From positions 744,001 through 808,000 of the forward strand of contig NZ_CP130427.1 of NCBI RefSeq assembly GCF_030518795.1: a stretch of 64,000 nucleotides of DNA. Direction: 5' to 3'. Shown here in pieces: positions 17,334 to 26,654 of the stretch (its first letter is position 1; each line of letters opens with the position of its first letter). A program made the translations under genes and the position numbers. The stretch comes from Micromonospora sp. NBRC 110009 (GTDB taxonomy: Bacteria; Actinomycetota; Actinomycetes; Mycobacteriales; Micromonosporaceae). The notes under the pieces were generated by a model, which saw nothing but the letters and a program-made list of their open reading frames with translations, had not been told where the DNA came from and searched no databases.

Positions 17334-18401
17334 ATGAGTGCTTTGTTCACCCCGCTCGCCCTGCGCGGCGTCACCCTGCCCAACCGGGTCGCCATGGCAG
17401 CGATGTGCCAGTACAGCGCCGGCCCGGACGGCCTGCCCACCGACTGGCACCGGGTCCACCTCGGCTCCCGCGCGGTCGGCGGAGCCGGGCTGATCATCAC
17501 CGAGGCCACCGCGGTGGTCCCCGAGGGCCGGATCACCCCGCAGGACGTCGGCATCTGGTCGGACGCGCACGTCGAGGCGTGGCGGCCGATCACCGCGTTC
17601 GTCGCCGCCCAGGGCGCGGTGCCGGCGGTGCAGCTCGCGCACGCCGGGTTCAAGGCGTCGACCTACCGGCCGTGGGCCGAGCACCGGGGCGGCGTGCCGG
17701 ACGCCGAGGGCGGCTGGACGCCGGTCGCCCCCGGCAGCGAGTCGTTCCTGCCCGACTACCGGCAGCCGGCCGCGCTCGACGAGGCGGGGATCGCTGCCGT
17801 GGTCGAGGCGTTCGCCGTCGCCGCGCGGCGGGCGCTGGACGCCGGCTTCGCCGCGGTGGAGATCCACGCCGCGCACGGCTACCTGCTGCACGAGTTCCTC
17901 TCCCCGCTGACCAACCACCGCACCGACGGTTACGGCGGCGACCGGGCCGGACGGATGCGGCTCACCCTGGAGGTGGCCCGGGCGGTCCGCGCCGCGGTCG
18001 GCGAGTCGGTGCCGGTGCTGACCCGCATCTCCGCCACCGACTGGGTCGACGGCGGCTGGACCGTCGACGACAGCGTGGTGCTCGCCGGCGAGCTGGCCGC
18101 CGCCGGGGTGGACCTGGTCGACACCTCCTCCGGCGGCGCCTCCGCCGCGGCGAGCGTCCCGGTCGGCCCGGGCTACCAGGTGCCGCTGGCCGCCCGGATC
18201 CGCCGGGACGCGGGCGTGCCGACCGGCGCGGTGGGCCTGATCGTCGAGCCGGAGCAGGCCGAGCAGATCGTCGCCGGCGGCGAGGCGGACCTGGTCCTGC
18301 TCGGCCGCGAGCTGCTCCGCGACCCCTACTGGGCCCGCCGCGCCGCCGCCAAACTCGGCGCCACCCCCGCCTGGCCCCACCAGTACACCCGCGCCTTCTG
18401 A
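17334..18401 (+). CDS. Old yellow enzyme family NADH:flavin oxidoreductase (YqjM type)
   Basis: 355 residues, ATG at 17334. An FMN TIM barrel: Cys25 and Tyr27 (AAMCQYSA) are the redox-tuning residues of thermophilic-like YqjM OYEs, and His178/His181 (VEIHAAHGYLLHEFLSP) bind the substrate carbonyl. HRTDGYGGDRAGRMRLTLE and the C-terminal AVGLI ... DLVLLGRELLRDPYW are canonical. It reduces activated alkenes; the physiological substrate is unknown. AAGGA lies a few bases before the start codon. The gene is bracketed by terminators, so it is a single transcription unit. Confidence 0.92.
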   Translation: MSALFTPLALRGVTLPNRVAMAAMCQYSAGPDGLPTDWHRVHLGSRAVGGAGLIITEATAVVPEGRITPQDVGIWSDAHVEAWRPITAFVAAQGAVPAVQLAHAGFKASTYRPWAEHRGGVPDAEGGWTPVAPGSESFLPDYRQPAALDEAGIAAVVEAFAVAARRALDAGFAAVEIHAAHGYLLHEFLSPLTNHRTDGYGGDRAGRMRLTLEVARAVRAAVGESVPVLTRISATDWVDGGWTVDDSVVLAGELAAAGVDLVDTSSGGASAAASVPVGPGYQVPLAARIRRDAGVPTGAVGLIVEPEQAEQIVAGGEADLVLLGRELLRDPYWARRAAAKLGATPAWPHQYTRAF

Positions 18402-18420
18402 CCCGACCCAGCTCGGCGAT

Positions 18421-18452
18421 GTGGCGGTATCCCCGCTTCGGGATACCGCCAC
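18421..18452. terminator. Bidirectional terminator between OYE and the ABC exporter
   Basis: Perfect 13-bp arms GTGGCGGTATCCC / GGGATACCGCCAC with a 6-nt loop, between two convergent genes ending at 18401 and 18472. Confidence 0.85.
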
Positions 18453-18471
18453 GTCGCACATCTGGAGCCGG

Positions 18472-21400
18472 TCACCCCGCCAGGTGACCCCAGCGGGCTT
18501 CCAGGTCGCGCCACCGCCCCTGGGCCGCCACCGTCCCGTCGACCAGCACCACCACGTGGTCCGCCCGGACCAGCGCGGCCCGCTTGGCGGTCGAGCCGAC
18601 CACGGTCACCCCGTGCTCGCGCAACGCCGCCCAGAGCGCCAGCTCCGTGGTGACGTCCAGGGCGGACGACACGTCGTCGGCGACCAGCAGCTCGGTACGC
18701 GGCGCCAGGGCCCGGGCCAGCGCCAGGCGCTGGAGCTGACCGCCGGAGAGGCGGGTGCCCTTGTGCCCGATGAGCAGTCCGAGCCCACCGCCGGCGGCGG
18801 CCAGGTCGTGGTCGAGCTGGGCGGTGGTCACCGCGTCGGCGGCGTCCACCTGGTGCCCGAGCGCGATGTTGTCGGCCACCGTGCCGGAGAGCACCCGGGG
18901 CAGCTGCCCCACGTACCCCACCTGGTTGGGGCGGAGGAACAGCTCCGGCTCGGTGACCGGCTCGCCGTTCCAGCGCAGCGTCCCGGTGTGGTGCACGATC
19001 CCGGCCAGGGCCCGCAGCAGCGACGACTTGCCGGACCCGACCGGGCCGACCACCAGCACCAGCTGCCCGCGCTCGACGGTCAGGTCGACGTCCCGGGCGG
19101 CCAGGATGCCGTCCGAGTGCAGCGCGCCGAACCCGGCCAGCTCCAGCCGGCGCAGCGGGTGCCGCGGCGGCGGCTCCGGCGCGGGCGCCGTCCCGGCGGC
19201 CAGGTCCACCTGCGGCACCGCCGCGGAGTACGCCGCGACCCCGGTCATCGCCACCGTCCGCCGGGTCCACACCCGGGCCGACGGGTAGTTCGACACCAGG
19301 GACGCGGTGGTCCAGGCGAACCAGCGGGCCGCGCCGAGCGTGGAGACCGCCACCAGCGTGGCCCCGGCGGAGAGCCCGCCGGCCAGGTACAGCCCCCACG
19401 CCGCGATCGGCAGCAGGCCGCTGGCCAGTGACGGGGTGGACCGGGCCCACACCTGCATGGCGATCTCCCGGCGCTGCCGGTCGCTGCGCACGGTGTCCAG
19501 CGCCGCGAGATGGTGCAGCACCGGGCCGGTGGCACCGGCGAGCTTGACCGTACGGGCGGCGGAGAGCGAGGAGACCAGCGCGGTGGCGAACGCCGCCCGG
19601 GCCTTGACCGTGCCGCGGGCGCTACGTTCCAGCCGGGGCGCGAACAGGGTCGCCGCCAGCCCGGAGACCACCATCGTGCCGAGGAAGAACAGCGCCGGTA
19701 CGAAGCTGCCGGTCACCGCGGTCATGGTGATCAGGATGGCCAACGAGATGAACTGGTCCATCAGGTTGTCGGCGAGCTGCACCACCCGCTCGGTGTCGCC
19801 ACCCTGCGCCACCACCTCGGCCGGGGTGTGCCCGCTGACCCGGCGTGCCCCGGTCTGGCCGTGCACCAGGCGGGCGCTGATCCGCAGCATCTGCCGGATC
19901 CACCACTGCGGGAACCACAGGTTGGTCAGGTACGGCAGCGGCAGCACGACGAGCAGCGCGGCCACGATGCCCAGCGCCGGCAGCCACGGGTCTCCCCCAG
20001 CGACCACCTCGGCCCAGAGCCAGGGCAGCACCGCGCCGTCCAGCCCGAGCAGGGTCAGCACGATGAACAGCCCGACGGAGATCAGACCGTACCGCGGGTC
20101 GTTGGTGCCCAGCCGCAGGATCTCCCGCAGCGTCCGCGCGGCCGGCGCGGCGGGCAGCGGCGGCGGGTCGGTGCGCGGCACGGCGACCTGCCGCGGGTCG
20201 GTGGCCGGCGCCGCCGGCTCCGCCGGCTCGTCGTCCCACCCGTCGTCCGGGCCGTCCAGCAGCTCCACCCCGCCCCGCCGGCCGCCCGCACCGGCGTACG
20301 CGCTGGCGCGGCTGGTCGCGAGCAGCTCGGCGAAGCGGGCCGACTCCCGCAGCGGCCCGGCCTCCAGCACCGCGCCGTCGCCCATCACCACCACGTCGTC
20401 GCAGCGGCGCACCGAGGAGAGCCGGTGCGCGATGACGATGCCGATCCGGTCGGTGAGCAGGCGCTCGGTGGCCTGGCGGACCCGGGCCTCGGTGACCGGG
20501 TCGAGCCGGGCGGTGGCCTCGTCGAGGATCACCACGCGCGGGTCCCGAACGAGGATCCGGGCGAACGCCACGAGCTGTTCCTGCCCGGCGGAGAGGACGT
20601 GCCCGCCCTCGCCCAGCTTGGTGTGCACCCCGTCCGGGAGTTCCGCGATCCAGCCGGCGAGGCCCAGCTCCTCCAGCGCCCGGGTGGCGTCGTCGAGCAG
20701 GGCCGGGTCGAAGAGCGCGACGTTCTCGGCGAGGGTGCCGGCCAGGATCTCGGTGCGCTGCGGCACCACCGCGATCCACCGGCGCAGCGCCTCGACATCC
20801 AGGTCGACCAGGTCGGTGTCGCCGAGGAAGACCGTGCCGCGCGGCACGTCCACGGCCCGGGTGAGCACCTTGGCCAGGGTCGACTTGCCCGAGCCGGTCC
20901 GCCCGACCAGGGCGTACGACCGGCCCCGGGCGAAGGTGAGCCGGACGTCGCGCAGCGCCGGTCCACGCTCGTCCCCGGCGGCCGGGTAGCGGAAGGTGAG
21001 CCCGCGCACGATCAGGTCGCCGTCGACCGGGGTGGCACCGCCGGCCGGTTCCTGCCGCGCGGCGGAGAGCAGCTGCACCCGGGCCCAGGCGCCGAGCGCG
21101 TACTGCAGGTGCGGCACCCAGCGGGCGATGTGCTCGACGGTCGCGCCGAAGGCGAGCGCGAGCAACCAGATCGCGGTGAGCCGGGCGCCGTCCACCCGGT
21201 CGGTGGCGAGCGCCCAGGCCCCGGCGAGGACCACGGCGGCGATGCCGGCCCGGATGGCGCCCGCCGCGATGGCGGTGACCCGGGCGGACATCCGGAAGAC
21301 CCGGCCGCCCCGGGCGATCACCTCGGCGGCCCGCCGGGCGTAGAGCCGCAGCACGTACGGCCGGGCCAGGCTGGTCCGCACGTCGTCCTGGCCGTGCACC

Positions 21401-21969
21401 GCCTCCTCCATCACGGCGGCGAGGTCGGACCAGGCCTCCTCCTCCATCATCCGGGCCGGGGCGATCCGGGCGGTGGGGCGGCGCAGCAGCACCGCGAGCA
21501 GCGCGGTCAGCAGGATCATCCCGACGCCGGCGGGCCACCAGACGATCAGTGCGCTGACCGTGGCGAGCAGGCAGACGGCGAGCCCCTGGACGAGGCGTAC
21601 GCCGGTGTTCCGCATCTCGGAGGCGACCTGGTAGACGTCGTTGTCGATCCGGTCGAGCAGCTCGCCGACCGGGGTGGTCTCCAGGGTGGGCAGGTCCTGC
21701 CCGAGCGCCACCCGGCAGAGCCGGCGGCGTACGTCGGCGGACCAGTCGGCGGTGAGGCGGGCCATCACCAGCCCGATCACCAGGTCGGTGACGACCGCGG
21801 CGACCAGCGCCGCGGCCAGGACGGCGAACCAGCCGACCGAGCGGTGCACCAGCACCGGCCCGGCCAGCGCCGACGCGGCCGCCTGGCCGCCGGCACCGAG
21901 CACGATGAGCAGTCCGACGACCGCCATCCGACGGGGTGCGGTGGCCCAGAGATCGCGGAGCAGGCGCAT
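18472..21969 (-). CDS. Fused double ABC exporter (TMD-NBD-TMD-NBD)
   Basis: 1165 residues: two complete ABC exporter halves in one chain. NBD1 has Walker A GRTGSGKST (356-364), signature LSAGQEQL (459-466), Walker B VVILDEAT with Glu484, and H-loop His515. A linker rich in Pro, Asp and Gly (about 545-600) leads to the second half. NBD2 has Walker A GPVGSGKSS and signature LSGGQLQR, but Walker B reads LLVADDVSS (catalytic Glu to Asp) and the H-loop histidine is missing (VVGSTAKRAAL). One ATP site is therefore probably degenerate, as in heterodimeric exporters. Substrate unknown. It lies 90 bp downstream of the TetR gene on the same strand. Confidence 0.92.
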   Translation of the reverse strand: MRLLRDLWATAPRRMAVVGLLIVLGAGGQAAASALAGPVLVHRSVGWFAVLAAALVAAVVTDLVIGLVMARLTADWSADVRRRLCRVALGQDLPTLETTPVGELLDRIDNDVYQVASEMRNTGVRLVQGLAVCLLATVSALIVWWPAGVGMILLTALLAVLLRRPTARIAPARMMEEEAWSDLAAVMEEAVHGQDDVRTSLARPYVLRLYARRAAEVIARGGRVFRMSARVTAIAAGAIRAGIAAVVLAGAWALATDRVDGARLTAIWLLALAFGATVEHIARWVPHLQYALGAWARVQLLSAARQEPAGGATPVDGDLIVRGLTFRYPAAGDERGPALRDVRLTFARGRSYALVGRTGSGKSTLAKVLTRAVDVPRGTVFLGDTDLVDLDVEALRRWIAVVPQRTEILAGTLAENVALFDPALLDDATRALEELGLAGWIAELPDGVHTKLGEGGHVLSAGQEQLVAFARILVRDPRVVILDEATARLDPVTEARVRQATERLLTDRIGIVIAHRLSSVRRCDDVVVMGDGAVLEAGPLRESARFAELLATSRASAYAGAGGRRGGVELLDGPDDGWDDEPAEPAAPATDPRQVAVPRTDPPPLPAAPAARTLREILRLGTNDPRYGLISVGLFIVLTLLGLDGAVLPWLWAEVVAGGDPWLPALGIVAALLVVLPLPYLTNLWFPQWWIRQMLRISARLVHGQTGARRVSGHTPAEVVAQGGDTERVVQLADNLMDQFISLAILITMTAVTGSFVPALFFLGTMVVSGLAATLFAPRLERSARGTVKARAAFATALVSSLSAARTVKLAGATGPVLHHLAALDTVRSDRQRREIAMQVWARSTPSLASGLLPIAAWGLYLAGGLSAGATLVAVSTLGAARWFAWTTASLVSNYPSARVWTRRTVAMTGVAAYSAAVPQVDLAAGTAPAPEPPPRHPLRRLELAGFGALHSDGILAARDVDLTVERGQLVLVVGPVGSGKSSLLRALAGIVHHTGTLRWNGEPVTEPELFLRPNQVGYVGQLPRVLSGTVADNIALGHQVDAADAVTTAQLDHDLAAAGGGLGLLIGHKGTRLSGGQLQRLALARALAPRTELLVADDVSSALDVTTELALWAALREHGVTVVGSTAKRAALVRADHVVVLVDGTVAAQGRWRDLEARWGHLAG

Positions 21970-22059
21970 GGAAAGTCCTCCGGACTCGGGTCGGTGGGGG
22001 CGGTGTCCCCAGCCTCACCCGGCCGGCCCTGGCCGCTCAAACGAATTACCGCGACGGCA

Positions 22060-22653
22060 TCACGTCTGGGCGACCCGGCGGACGATGCCGAGCAGCGCCT
22101 CCTGCACGTCCTCGATGGGCCGGTCGGGCTGGAAGACCAGCCAGTCCACCGCCACCACCAGGCCCACGCCGAACAGCGCCGAGCTGGCCGTCCGCACGTC
22201 CAGGTCGGCGGGGAGGTCGCCGCTGGCCACGCCGGCCCGTACGGTCTCGGCGATCACCTCGATCGCCTCCCCGCGCAGCAGCCGCAGGGTCTGCTGCCAC
22301 TCCCGGTTGGTCCGCCACATCTCGGAGAGCAGCAGCTGGGCGAAGGCCCGGTAGCGGCGGATGTACTCCAGCTCGGCGCGGACCAGCGCGGCGAGCGCCT
22401 CGCGGGGCGGCAGCCCGTCGACCGCGGCCCGGAAGTCGGCGGTGAGCAGGCCGATGCCGTGGCGCAGCAGCTCCTCGAAGAGGACCGTCTTGGACTCGAA
22501 GTTGTAGTAGACGGTCCCCTTCGCCACCCCGGCCCGGGCCGCGATGTCGTCCACGGTGGTGGCGGAGAAGCCCTGCTCGGCGATGAGTTCCACCGCCGCC
22601 ACGAAGAGGCGCTGGCGGGTGTCCTCCCGCCGCCGCGACCGTCCGTCCGCCAC
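22060..22653 (-). CDS. TetR/AcrR family transcriptional regulator
   Basis: 197 residues from the GTG at 22653, preceded by GGGGAGGG. N-terminal HTH: GFSATTVDDIAARAGVAKGT then VYYNF, canonical for TetR. The helical C-domain (LLTADFRAAVDGLPPREALA) senses an unknown ligand. A longer frame from GTG 22746 overlaps the preceding stop (GTGA) but adds 31 Gly/Arg/Pro-rich residues not expected in the family. It is the last gene of the ATPase-YhgE-TetR operon and probably represses it through the palindrome at 25636. Confidence 0.88.
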   Translation of the reverse strand: MADGRSRRREDTRQRLFVAAVELIAEQGFSATTVDDIAARAGVAKGTVYYNFESKTVLFEELLRHGIGLLTADFRAAVDGLPPREALAALVRAELEYIRRYRAFAQLLLSEMWRTNREWQQTLRLLRGEAIEVIAETVRAGVASGDLPADLDVRTASSALFGVGLVVAVDWLVFQPDRPIEDVQEALLGIVRRVAQT

Positions 22654-22742
22654 TCGCCCTCCCCGTCGACCCGTCCGGTACGGGCCGCCGCTGCGACCCG
22701 TGCCCGGGGCCGGCGGCACCACCGTACGGCCCATCAGCATCC

Positions 22743-24893
22743 TCACATGGTCAGTTCGGGGTGCAGCTTGGCCGGGGTGAGCCGGCGGGACCGGCGCGCC
22801 GCGCCGACGGTCAGCACCATCGCGCCCACTCCGAACGCGACCAGCAGCAGGGCGCCGGTGACCACCGGCGCGGCGGGTCCGCCGTTGATCGTGTGCCGCA
22901 GGCCGGCCACCACGTACGTCATCGGCAGCCAGGGGTGGATCGCCTGGAAGAAGCCGGGTGACGTCTGCACCGGGTAGGTGCCGCCGGAGGAGGTGAGCTG
23001 GAGCATCAGCAGGGCCAGCGCGGCCAGCCGGCCGGCCGGGCCGAGCGCCACGCCGAGCAGCTGCATGATCGCGGTGAACGCGAGCGAGGTCAGCGCGAGC
23101 AGCCCGAACGTCGCCACCGGGTGCGTCGGGTCGAGGCCGAGCGCCAGGGTGACCACGGTGAAGAGCACGGTGACCTGGGCCAGCCCGATAGCGGCGGCGG
23201 GCAGCCAGCCGGCGAGGGCGACCCGCCAGCCGGGCGCGTCGGACATCACGTGTCGCCGGTTGACCGGCCGCAGCAGCATGTACGTGATCATCGCGCCGAC
23301 CCAGAGAGCGAGGGCCAGGAAGTAGGGGGCGAAGCCCACCCCGTACGAGCCGGCGGGGTGGTGCGCGGTGCGGATCAGGCCGACCGGGTCGCCGAGGACG
23401 TCGGCGCGGCTCTTCGCGTCGTGGTAGCCGGGCAGCTTCCGCTCGCCGGCCGCGAGCCCGTCGGCGAGGTCGCCGGCACCGCCCTCCAGCTTGGTGAGCC
23501 CGTCGGCGAGACGGTCACTGCCGTTGCTGAGCTGGGCGAGGCCGCCGTCGAGCTGCCGGGCGCCGGTGGCGAGCCGGTAGAGGCCGCCGCTGAGCTGGTC
23601 GGCGCCGTCGGCCGCACTGCCGAGTCCGTCGCGGAGCTTGGCGCTGCCCTGGGCAAGGGTGTCGAGGCCGTCGGCGAGCTGGTCGACCTTGGCCCGGGCG
23701 GCGGCGATGTCGTCGGCCAGGTGCGGCGCGGCGGCGGCGACCTCCCGGGCGGTCTGCGCCACCTCGGTCAGCTGCTTCTTCAGCGCGGCCAGGTCGCTCT
23801 GGTCGAGCGCGGACGCCATCGCCCGAGCCGTGGTGACCGCCTGGTCGGCGGCCTTGCGGGCGGCGGCGAAGTTCGGGTCGTCGGCCAGCTCGGGGTGGTC
23901 CTTCGCCACCGCGTCGAGGCGGTCGCGGACCTCCACGGCCAGCCCCACCACCTCGTCGGCCTTGGCCGGCAGCGCGTCGAGGCCGTCCGCGAGGCTCTGC
24001 GCGCCCTCGGCGACCAGGTTGGCGGCCCGCTCGAGGTCGTCGGCGTGCTTGCGCAGCAGCGGCTCGTACGTGTCGGCGGCGGCGTCCACCTTGGCCGCGG
24101 CGGCCCTGGTCTCGGTGGCGGCCCGGTTGGTGCCGTCGGCGAGCTGCGCCGCGCCGGTGTAGAGCTGGTCGAGGCCGCTGGCGAGCTGGTCCGCGCCCCG
24201 CGCGGACTTGTCGAGGCCGCCGGCGAGCTGCCCGGCGCCGTCCTCGGCGGTGCCCAGCCCGTCGGCGATCTTCCCGGCGCCCGCCTGGGACGTGCCGAGC
24301 CCGTCGTGGAGCTTGCCGGCCCCGTCGGCGGCCCTACCGGTTTCGGCCTTGGCGTCGGTGAAGCCGATCAGCATCCTGTCGAAGTACGACGCGGCCGTGC
24401 TCTCCGCGGCGGCGGCCCGGATCTCGCTGAACGCGGAGCGGGCGAGCAGGCCGGAGAGGTAGTTGGTGGCGTCGTCGTTGACCACCTTCAGCTCGCCCTG
24501 GCGGGCCGGCCGGTCCGGCTCCGGGCTCGCCACCAGGGTGGCGGAGAAGTCCGCCGGGATGGCGAAGACCAGGTGGTAGCGGCCGTCGCGCAACCCCGCG
24601 GTGGCGTCGGTCTGGTCGGTGACGGTCCAGCCGAAGACCTTCCGGTCGAGCAGCTCCTCGGTCAGGTCCTGGCCGGCGTGCACCTCGCTGCCGTCGCCGG
24701 CCCGGGCCGGCCGGTCGGCGTTCACCAACGCCACCGGGATCCGGTCGAGGTTCCCGTACGGGTCCCAGAAGGCGTAGAGGTAGAGGGCGCCGTAGAGCAG
24801 CGGGATGACGGTGAGGACGGCCAGCGCGGCGCGCGGCAGCCGGCCCCGGGTCATCCGGCGCAGCTCGAAGAGCGCGAGCCGAACGACACTCAT
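22743..24893 (-). CDS. YhgE/Pip domain membrane protein (ABC-2 type permease)
   Basis: 716 residues. One N-terminal helix (about 22-44), a very long extracytoplasmic region full of repeated LADGL / GADQLASGL-type heptad-like units (about 180-540), then about five C-terminal helices with the YhgE C-domain (GTYPVQTSPGFFQAIHPWLP, MTYVVAGLRHTI). This is the phage-infection-protein/YhgE architecture. Members export or organise cell-surface material; the precise role is unknown. Its ATG overlaps the stop of the ATPase gene (ATGA). Actinobacterial copies often sit with TetR regulators. Confidence 0.9.
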   Translation of the reverse strand: MSVVRLALFELRRMTRGRLPRAALAVLTVIPLLYGALYLYAFWDPYGNLDRIPVALVNADRPARAGDGSEVHAGQDLTEELLDRKVFGWTVTDQTDATAGLRDGRYHLVFAIPADFSATLVASPEPDRPARQGELKVVNDDATNYLSGLLARSAFSEIRAAAAESTAASYFDRMLIGFTDAKAETGRAADGAGKLHDGLGTSQAGAGKIADGLGTAEDGAGQLAGGLDKSARGADQLASGLDQLYTGAAQLADGTNRAATETRAAAAKVDAAADTYEPLLRKHADDLERAANLVAEGAQSLADGLDALPAKADEVVGLAVEVRDRLDAVAKDHPELADDPNFAAARKAADQAVTTARAMASALDQSDLAALKKQLTEVAQTAREVAAAAPHLADDIAAARAKVDQLADGLDTLAQGSAKLRDGLGSAADGADQLSGGLYRLATGARQLDGGLAQLSNGSDRLADGLTKLEGGAGDLADGLAAGERKLPGYHDAKSRADVLGDPVGLIRTAHHPAGSYGVGFAPYFLALALWVGAMITYMLLRPVNRRHVMSDAPGWRVALAGWLPAAAIGLAQVTVLFTVVTLALGLDPTHPVATFGLLALTSLAFTAIMQLLGVALGPAGRLAALALLMLQLTSSGGTYPVQTSPGFFQAIHPWLPMTYVVAGLRHTINGGPAAPVVTGALLLVAFGVGAMVLTVGAARRSRRLTPAKLHPELTM

Positions 24894-25615
24894 GCGATCA
24901 CCTCGGGGGTGGGGTCCGGGTCCGCCGCGGCGCGCGGCGCGACCAGGGCGGGGGTGGGGAGGGACGGGTCGCCGATCCGGTGCACGAGCGCGGTGCCGCC
25001 CGGCTCGGCGGCGCGGGCGCTGGCGATCACGGCGTAGCCCTGGTCGGCGAGGCGGGCCAGGGCGGACCAGATCCACTCCCGTTCGGGGGCGTCGGAGCCG
25101 GCGTCCACGTCGTCGGCGACGATCAGGCTCGGGCCGCTCAGGCTGGCCAGCACCAGGCCGAGCACCTGCCGCTCGACGGGAGTGAGGTCCCGGCCGTACC
25201 GGTCGGGGTCGAGCGGGGCGTCGGTGAGGCCGGCGCCGGCGATGGCGGCGGCGAAGGCGTCGCGGCGGTACGCCCGCCGGGCGCGGACCGCGGCGACCGG
25301 AACGAGCTGCCGCCGGCGGCGCGGCACCGGCCCGAGCAGCAGCAGCCGCTCCTGGATGTGCTCGGCGACGGTCAGCGTCGGGTCGGGCTCGTGCACCCCG
25401 GCCACCTGGCCGAGCGCGGCGGGTCCCCGGCGGCGCAGCTCGCCGTCGGTGTGCGGGAAGCGCCCGGCCAGGGCGAGCAGCAGCGAGGTGCGGCCGCTGC
25501 CGGGCGGCCCGGTGACGGTGTGCAGCTCGCCCGCCTCGGCGGTGAGGTCCACGTCCCGGTACACCCAGCCGCGCCGGGTCCGCAGACCGAGCCCGCTGGC
25601 CTCGATGATCTTCAT
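24890..25615 (-). CDS. Degenerate ABC-type ATP-binding protein paired with YhgE/Pip
   Basis: 241 residues. It has the ABC fold but altered motifs: Walker A reads GPPGSGRTS (the nucleotide-binding Lys is Arg), the signature region is LTPVERQVL instead of LSGGQ, and Walker B is LIVADDVDAG (Glu to Asp). It probably binds nucleotide weakly and may regulate or scaffold rather than power transport. First gene of the ATPase-YhgE-TetR operon, directly behind the TetR-type palindrome. ATP hydrolysis is doubtful. Confidence 0.8.
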   Translation of the reverse strand: MKIIEASGLGLRTRRGWVYRDVDLTAEAGELHTVTGPPGSGRTSLLLALAGRFPHTDGELRRRGPAALGQVAGVHEPDPTLTVAEHIQERLLLLGPVPRRRRQLVPVAAVRARRAYRRDAFAAAIAGAGLTDAPLDPDRYGRDLTPVERQVLGLVLASLSGPSLIVADDVDAGSDAPEREWIWSALARLADQGYAVIASARAAEPGGTALVHRIGDPSLPTPALVAPRAAADPDPTPEVIA

Positions 25616-25635
25616 CGCTCCGTCCCGGCTTCTAG

Positions 25636-25669
25636 ACTGACTGGTCAGTACAAAAACATTGTCAGCATA
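25636..25669 (-). promoter_or_regulatory. Predicted TetR operator and promoter of the ATPase-YhgE-TetR operon
   Basis: ACTGACTGGTCAGT (25636-25649) has perfect 6-bp arms. On the minus strand TATGCT (25669-25664) is a plausible -10 box upstream of it, so the palindrome would lie just after the transcription start, where a repressor would block elongation. The operon encodes its own TetR protein. Binding is inferred. Confidence 0.55.
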
Positions 25670-25735
25670 GCGCCGGCTGTCCGGTTCGACGCAATCGACG
25701 GCGGCGTGATCCCGGCCATGCCGCCGGGGGCGGGC

Positions 25736-26575
25736 TCAGAACAGCACGGTGGCGAGCGTGCCCACCGGGCGGAAGCCGCAGCGCTCGTAGACCCGCCGGG
25801 CGGGCAGGTTGAAGTCGTTGACGTAGAGGCTGACGGTCGGGGCGACCCGGGCGAGGGCGTCGCGCACCACCGCCGCCATCGCCGCGGTGGCGATCCCCCG
25901 GCCACGCCACTCGGGTGCCACCCAGACGCCCTGCACCTGGGCGGTCCGCCGGGTCACCACGGCCAGCTCGGCCTTGAAGACCACCTTGCCGTCCACGAAC
26001 CGGGCGTAGGCGCGGCCGGCGCGGACCAGGTCGCCCACCCGCCGCCGGTAGCCGCGCCCGCCGTCCTCGGCCAGCGGCGACACCCCGACCTCCTCGGTGT
26101 ACATCGCCACCGCCGCCGGGAAGAGCTGCTCGATCTCAGCGGTCCGCACCCGGCGCACCTCCGGGTCGGGCGCCACCGCGGGTGGGGCGTCCGTGGCCAG
26201 CAGCGGCTGGTTGGGGCGTACGTCCCGGGCCGGCCCCCAGTGCGCGGCGAGGCGGTCCCAGAGCCCTAGCACCGCGTCGGCCCGGCCCACGATCGAGGAG
26301 CAGAGCCGCTCCTCGGTGCTCAACTGCTCGGCGAACGCGGCCACCGCCGGCGCCGAGGCGAGCACCGGGGTCAGGTTGCCGCCCAGCCAGCAGATCGACT
26401 CCAGGTTGCGCCGCGTGCCGTAGCCCAGGATCCGCCCCTCGGCCCGCCACCAGGCCAGCCCTCGGGCGGCCACCCGCTCGGCGACCTGCGCGCCCGCGTA
26501 CGGGTCGAGGTCGAGCAGCCGTTCGACCGCACGGCGCTCCGACTCCCCGACTTGGCGTACCGGCACCGTGAGCAC
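25736..26575 (-). CDS. GNAT family N-acetyltransferase with DUF4081-like N-terminal domain
   Basis: 279 residues from the GTG at 26575. An N-terminal DUF4081-like region contains GGNLTPVLASAPAVAAFAEQ. The C-terminal GNAT fold has acetyl-CoA loop VQGVWVAPEWRGRGIATAAM and SLYVNDFNLPARRVYERCGF. Substrate unknown. An upstream in-frame ATG at 26677 would overlap the adjacent MFS gene's end and add low-complexity sequence, so it is rejected. Orthologues are widespread in actinobacteria near MEP-pathway genes (from memory). Confidence 0.85.
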   Translation of the reverse strand: MLTVPVRQVGESERRAVERLLDLDPYAGAQVAERVAARGLAWWRAEGRILGYGTRRNLESICWLGGNLTPVLASAPAVAAFAEQLSTEERLCSSIVGRADAVLGLWDRLAAHWGPARDVRPNQPLLATDAPPAVAPDPEVRRVRTAEIEQLFPAAVAMYTEEVGVSPLAEDGGRGYRRRVGDLVRAGRAYARFVDGKVVFKAELAVVTRRTAQVQGVWVAPEWRGRGIATAAMAAVVRDALARVAPTVSLYVNDFNLPARRVYERCGFRPVGTLATVLF

Positions 26576-26654
26576 GGATACCAGCCTGCCAGATCCACCC
26601 CCGCCCGCGCGGGTCGACCTGAGGACCGCGCCCGACCGGTCACCGAGTGGCGAC

